This document shows, piece after piece, positions 59,787-64,000 of a stretch of DNA of 64,000 bases (position 1 is its first letter; each line of letters opens with the position of its first letter). The DNA is taken from assembly GCA_029953675.1 (NCBI GenBank), contig JAMWBK010000009.1, positions 248,001-312,000 on the forward strand. Direction: 5' to 3'. The stretch comes from Rhodosorus marinus. Lineage: Eukaryota > Rhodophyta > Stylonematophyceae > Stylonematales > Stylonemataceae. The position numbers were made by a program, and so were the translations under genes. The notes beneath the pieces are model-generated. The model saw only the letters and a list, made by a program, of their open reading frames with translations. It was not told the DNA's origin and made no database searches.

Positions 59787-61195
59787 CTATCTTCTTCTGT
59801 GGAGGAGTATCCTAGTCAGGTTCTCAAGGGCTATTCTAGAGCTCGATTCGTCAAATTTGGAAAGCGCCTCTCGAGCCCTGAAGGCATGTTCTTCTGCCAT
59901 TTTTACCGTCTGTTCAACGCCGTTGGATTGCTTTATCTTCTCCAAAGCATATTCGACGTCTCCATCGCGTTGAAATCTAACACCATCACGTACGTTATTG
60001 CTTGTTAGCGTTGGCCATGCTTCCTAGCAAACTGAACAGGCAGAGTCCAACTCACCTCCTCTTTACGTAAGCTTGGAGTTCCGGAAACTCCTTCATAGCG
60101 AACAAAACCGGACCTGTCGAGTTACCAGATCTAAGATCCGCACAGGTAGGCTTTCCAAGCTCCTCTTCAACCGCGGTAATGTCAAGAGCATCGTCTATGA
60201 GCTGGAAACAAAGACCCAGATGTTTTCCAAACTCAAAACCTGCATCACAGATCTGGATTGATGGTTCGCGACAAATATCCATTAAGACAAGGGCACTAAA
60301 TCGTCAAGCTATTAACTATGGTGAGCACCGCGGGAATGCTTACTTCATGCCGCTGGCCTCCTAGCATTAGCACCGCTCGACACGAGTTGGCGATCAACGA
60401 TGCGGTTTTATGGTAAGTCTTCTCCAAATAGACCTTGAAATAGTCCTCCCAACCTGAAGCCTTCGTTGATGATACGTTAATCTGGATAACTTCCCCTCGA
60501 ACCAAATTTTCTATAACCTTTTTATTTGCAGAGAAAAGCGTTCTTCGTTAGCGTTCGTCGATGACGGGTGTGCTTCAGCGTCCCGAGCTGGAAGCGCAGG
60601 CGAGTAGAAGCAATGGCGAAGAAAAGGAATCCCTTTTGGGGCTTACTTGAGCGAGAACAGAGACGACGTCGCAATTATTCAACCTAGCGAGCGCCGCTGA
60701 TGCTCTGGCGAGGACGAAGTCTCCTGCAAGGACCGCGACATGATTTCCCAGCATAGAATTGACTGTCTTCGCACCTCGCCTCGTGTCTGACACGTCGATG
60801 ACGTCATCATGGAGCAGCGATGCTGTGTGAATCATCTCTGTGATTTCGGCCAGTCGTCTCTGAGAAGGAAGCACGATTCCGCCACCCGCAGCACTTGCGA
60901 GGAGAAGCATCGTGGCGGGCCTGAACAACTTCCCACTTCGCTCCAAGAAGTACCTCGCCGCTCGATCCAGAGTAGGCACTCCCGAAATTCTCACCGTCTC
61001 CTGCATCGCCAAACTGATATCCTTTAGCTCCGCTGAAAACACCTGAAACGGATCCAAACCACCACCCTTCACATCATTCAAAGAGGCAAAAACCTTCTCG
61101 CTCTTCTTCGCTTCAACAGATAACGATCTTACCATCAAATTCCTACTCCTCCCCAATCCCAACCTCCCAACCAATAAACCATTCACTCCTGCCAT
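59787..61195 (-). CDS. Long-chain polyprenyl diphosphate synthase (COQ1/PDSS1-like)
   Basis: Four exons: 61195-60647, 60517-60344, 60252-60056, 59976-59787; 369 residues. After a presequence (MAGVNGLLVGRLGLGRSRNLMVRSLS) that looks mitochondrial come the trans-prenyltransferase blocks: GKLFRP, ITEMIHTASLLHDDVIDVSDTRRG with the first Asp-rich motif DDVID (130-134), GNHVAVLAGDFVLARAS, VRGEVIQIN, KTYHKTASLIANSCR, and GKHLGLCFQLIDDALD with the second motif DDALD (261-265). It ends with VEYALEKIKQSNGVEQTVKMAEEHAFRAREAL. The enzyme extends farnesyl or geranylgeranyl diphosphate with isopentenyl diphosphate to the solanesyl or decaprenyl chain of ubiquinone (or plastoquinone if in plastids). Chain length cannot be read from sequence alone. 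The ORF begins with a TTG four codons upstream; the ATG at 61195 is the likely start. Confidence 0.93.
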
Positions 61196-61916
61196 CCTTG
61201 TCCTCAAAAAGCCTGAGCCTCAGGCAGCTTGTGGTAGTACGTCAACACCGAAAACTCCCTACCAACCCCACTCCTCTCATTCACATACTTTCACTTTGCA
61301 GATTTCTATACTAATCCACTCTTAGCTCGTCAAAAAGTTGCTCGCATCGTTCATCCTTCCAACTGATCTCTGCCCTAAACAACTTTGCCATCCAACGTTT
61401 ACGTCATCACGAGAGTAAACGGGCAATCCATCGCCTGGGGAGGACCAAACTTGTCAATGTCCATTCTACCGTAGGAGGCGGTTAGTAGTTGTCGAGGTCA
61501 TCAGACTGATGTCTCACTAAGAAGAACGATGCACGATGTCGTTTTGGATTCCCTCTCAGTTTTTCTGATGCAAAAAGAGGAATGAATCTTTGCTTTCGGC
61601 AGTCGGGAAAGGGCCACCGTCGGTTATGTTATGCAGAGAATCGGGCATCGGTAATGGCATCGTCTAGACTCGCTTGTGATTGAGTCGTTCCGGTTTCTCG
61701 ATGAGAAGGGAGCTGCTTGGATGAAGAATGCTTGAGTGAGCGCGAGGCTGCACTTTCTGGTCTGTACACGGCTATGTGCTTCGTGCTATGCCGCGTGTAA
61801 CGCCGCATCGTCGTTTTGAAGCGCGTAACATTGCGTCTTCAGTAGTTTAGTGCTCAGAGCAGCTAGTCTGAGCAAAGCGCTTCTCTTGTCTTGATGACAT
61901 TCTATATGTTTTTGGA
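61196..61916. other. Divergent promoter region, no gene seen
   Basis: It lies between the minus-strand prenyltransferase gene and the plus-strand small gene. No clear TATA box and no open frame of note. Confidence 0.4.
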
Positions 61917-62387
61917 ATGGTGGAACCGCTTACTAGAGTGTGTTGGCTGATGTCGAGGACTCAGATCAGATCTGCTGCTTCAGATAAACTTTCTCCACCA
62001 CCTCTCTTTGGCCTTGGTCTGCCCTGCGTTGTCAATTCTGGAAGCCTTCAAGGTGCTCTCAAAGGGGCCTTGGAAGTTAATGGGAGTGCAGTGATGTCTC
62101 GCCTACGCGGTTGATGTTCCCTCTCAGTTTTGGCAGCTCACAGTTTCCTTTTGGATCTCTCCTCCGTTAAGAAACGTACTGCGGACGGCGTGCCTGAGTT
62201 TGATACGGATGCTCGTTTACTTAAGACCTTAGTCGAGGGTATCGGTTTGATTCTTAGCGAACTGGAGTCGGTACAAAACCATTTGGATTCCAGTACACGT
62301 CCTCGCCTTGGACGTCACCGTTTAGGAGGACGTGTGGAATCACCTTCGGCCCCAGAGGCAGCCCTTCCAGCAGCTTGGGTGTTATAA
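61917..62387 (+). CDS. Small protein of unknown function, 3' end overlapping SMC5
   Basis: Two exons, 61917-62052 and 62137-62387, with a phase-1 join; 128 residues. Exon 1 (MVEPLTRVCWLMSRTQIRS...) looks like a presequence or linker. Exon 2 reads AHSFLLDLSSVKKRTADGVPEFDTDARLLKTLVEGIGLILSELESV, a good helical segment, followed by an Arg/Gly-rich tail. The last 134 nt lie antisense to the final coding exon of SMC5. The good-looking part stops at ESV, just before a GTACAA donor-like site at 62270, so the true end may be spliced elsewhere. No family recognised. Confidence 0.4.
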
Positions 62388-64000
62388 TAAATGTTTGTTG
62401 CGATTCTCCAGTCGTCGCGTGGTCGATCATCATCCCCATGAGCGCTCGTTCGTTCCTTTGATCCACCCCTTGGTTCATCTCGTCAACGATCTGTGTTTGG
62501 CCATAGGAAAAAGAATCTTAGCCAAACTCGCCCTTTCCTGAAGAGTCAATATATGAGCAGCGGACAGCACTAACCCGGAAGGCAGCGTTGGGCGTTAAGC
62601 GCTGCAGAGCGAAAATGTAAATCATCGTAGCCATCATCTGCTCCCCACCGGACTGTACGCTGGCCTTCAAGGAGGTCAGGTCATCCTTATCCCGATAGCT
62701 GACTCGGATATCGACTTCTAAGTCTCGAACACCTCCCTCGTCCTTCAGCATGACCATCCCGCTGCAGTCGATCAGCTTGTAAAGCTCTGCAAACTTTACG
62801 CTGATGTCATCCACCTGTATGCCGACCGAGCTAACTTTCAGAAACCTGCTGGATGGATGGGGCGCCCTGTACTACAACGATGGCTCTTCGTAGAGAACTT
62901 ACGAATGATTTGACCTTGACGATGAACTCATCCTTTCTCTGATCAAGGTCTACCTTTTTGCGTTCACTAACAGCTTGATCATTTCCTATTCTCCTCTCAA
63001 GCTCCGCAATCTGCGTCCTTCGCTTCTCGTAGTCCCGGATAACCATGTCATTCGCAAAGAACGCCTCAGCCCTCGCCGTTTCGTTTTCGATCAAGTCTTG
63101 GAGCTCCTCCAGATCCTGCGGCAGCGTTGCAAACGTCTGTCGCGCCTCGGCGTCACTGCAGTAGAGTAGAACAGCACTGAGATCAGTATCGCGTGCGAAC
63201 GCATGCTGAGGTCAGTGAACTTCCTGGCATACATATTTGCCTCCCTCTCCGCACGAGTCTTGCACGCTCGCATTTCCTTGACCGAGTCCCGGTAAGCTGT
63301 ACTAAGATCCTGCATTACATTTCGTAGCTGATCCACAGACGCTTCCAGTGATCGCAGACCGCGAGTCTTGATCTTTTTCTCCTGTAGCGCCGTGTTGTAC
63401 AGGGCTGTTCGCAAGTACGAACGGGAAAGACATTTTCAGCTGAAGTAGCTAAGCAGACATCCTATCTCTTCTGTCCACCATGGTTTTATGAACACGTACC
63501 AAGCCGTGAGTCAAATTCCTTCAGCTTGCTCAGCTGCTCCTCGTGTTTTGTCAAGAATTTTTGAATCTCGTCCTTGAAAGAGGACCTCATTTCATTGAGC
63601 TTTCGGCTTTGGGATTCCACAGTCCTAGAATTGTAATTCCTCTCCTCATCTTCGTATTGAGCGATCGAATCCTTGCAAGCCTTGATGCTGTCGTCCAGCT
63701 TCTGAACTGCGCGTCGCTTCCTCTTCAGGCCCTCAATGGACTCCCCAACCGAGCCACCCTCGCTGGCACACATTGCGCTTTCCTGCAGCAGTGGGTAGTT
63801 CTCACGATCAGATCGTGATTCCTAGCAGAGGCCGTCTAGAGTCCAACAATCATGCCGATATGTTCACTCACCGCGCTGAGTTCCTTCATTTTCGCAACAG
63901 CAGCTTCACGTTGGTGAACGGCCTCGTCAATGTCTTTTCTGAGCCGGTCAATTTCCCCTCTGTCCTCCTGGCTTTCTGCGAAAAACCTTGCGGGCTTCAA
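62254..64000 (-). CDS. smc5: SMC5, C-terminal part (runs off right edge)
   Basis: Seven exons are visible: 64000-63872, 63782-63500, 63404-63233, 63155-62903, 62814-62575, 62490-62254 (six complete joins' worth, the first being open at the edge). The upstream part is a long coiled coil (LRKDIDEAVHQREAAVAKMKEL, KRKRRAVQKLDDSIKACKDSIAQYE, LPQDLEELQDLIENETARAEAFF). The ATPase C-terminal half follows: SVQSGGEQMMATMIYIFALQRL is the ABC signature, IVDEMNQGVDQRNER the Walker B/D-loop, and QQTFIITPKLLEGLP the H-loop region. VDEMNQGVD and FITPKLL are specific to SMC5 among SMC proteins. SMC5 pairs with SMC6 and Nse subunits in recombination repair and replication-fork maintenance. The N-terminal ATPase half and the hinge lie outside the window. 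The frame ends with a TAA at 62254, overlapping a small gene on the other strand. Confidence 0.93.

Noticed and set aside
59629-60008. Plus-strand gene opposite the prenyltransferase
   Set aside because: It overlaps the last prenyltransferase exon, whose family identity is clear, and has no domain content.

Overview
The window is nuclear DNA from a eukaryote with a compact, intron-containing genome. Most genes are split by short GT-AG introns, mostly about 70 to 170 nt. Several predicted N-termini look like plastid or mitochondrial presequences, and three start with an early Phe (MEGF, MAGF, MAFL), a style known from red algae and glaucophytes. Together with a Hedgehog-type Hint protein this suggests a unicellular red alga, but that is an inference. 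I rebuilt exons by hand from reading frame, splice sites and phase; no search or alignment program was run.

Left part (1-12,290): start of a membrane protein at the left edge (minus), a PINX1-like G-patch protein (1,558-2,330, minus), an LLPH-like basic nuclear protein (6,044-6,654, plus), then a graveyard of retroelements (6,780-11,280) with non-LTR, Ty3/gypsy and Ty1/copia pieces, a long inverted duplication and perfect hairpins.

Centre-left (12,290-27,660): a 12-exon minus-strand gene that joins a TrhO-type tRNA U34 hydroxylase (rhodanese/UPF0176) to a TrmR/CCoAOMT-like O-methyltransferase in one predicted 754-residue chain. This is the most interesting locus, because these are the two consecutive steps of 5-methoxyuridine formation at tRNA position 34. 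It is followed by a membrane protein with a CHTC...DHMPP zinc-site-like domain, a small C2-domain protein, about 9 kb of AT-rich, C-tract-rich intergenic DNA with a decayed Ty3/gypsy RT fragment, and a degenerate tandem repeat.

Centre (27,660-49,010): an S6K-like AGC kinase, a secreted FG-GAP-like protein fused to a Hog-type Hint autoprocessing domain, INO80 subunit C (Ies6), a Lys/Glu/Pro-rich tandem-repeat protein ending in a SAP domain, two tandem SnoaL/NTF2-like genes with plastid-type leaders, a 110-residue unknown, an SLC35B1-like ER nucleotide transporter and MoaE (molybdopterin synthase large subunit).

Right part (49,010-64,000): two unknown or weakly assigned genes, an ANTH/VHS-like helical protein, a PGAP4-like Golgi glycosyltransferase, a SAP-domain protein, a long-chain polyprenyl diphosphate synthase (ubiquinone side chain), a small gene whose 3' coding end overlaps SMC5 on the other strand, and the C-terminal part of SMC5 running off the right edge. 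Apart from the two SnoaL-like neighbours and the gene fusion, neighbouring genes show no common pathway, as expected for a eukaryotic chromosome.
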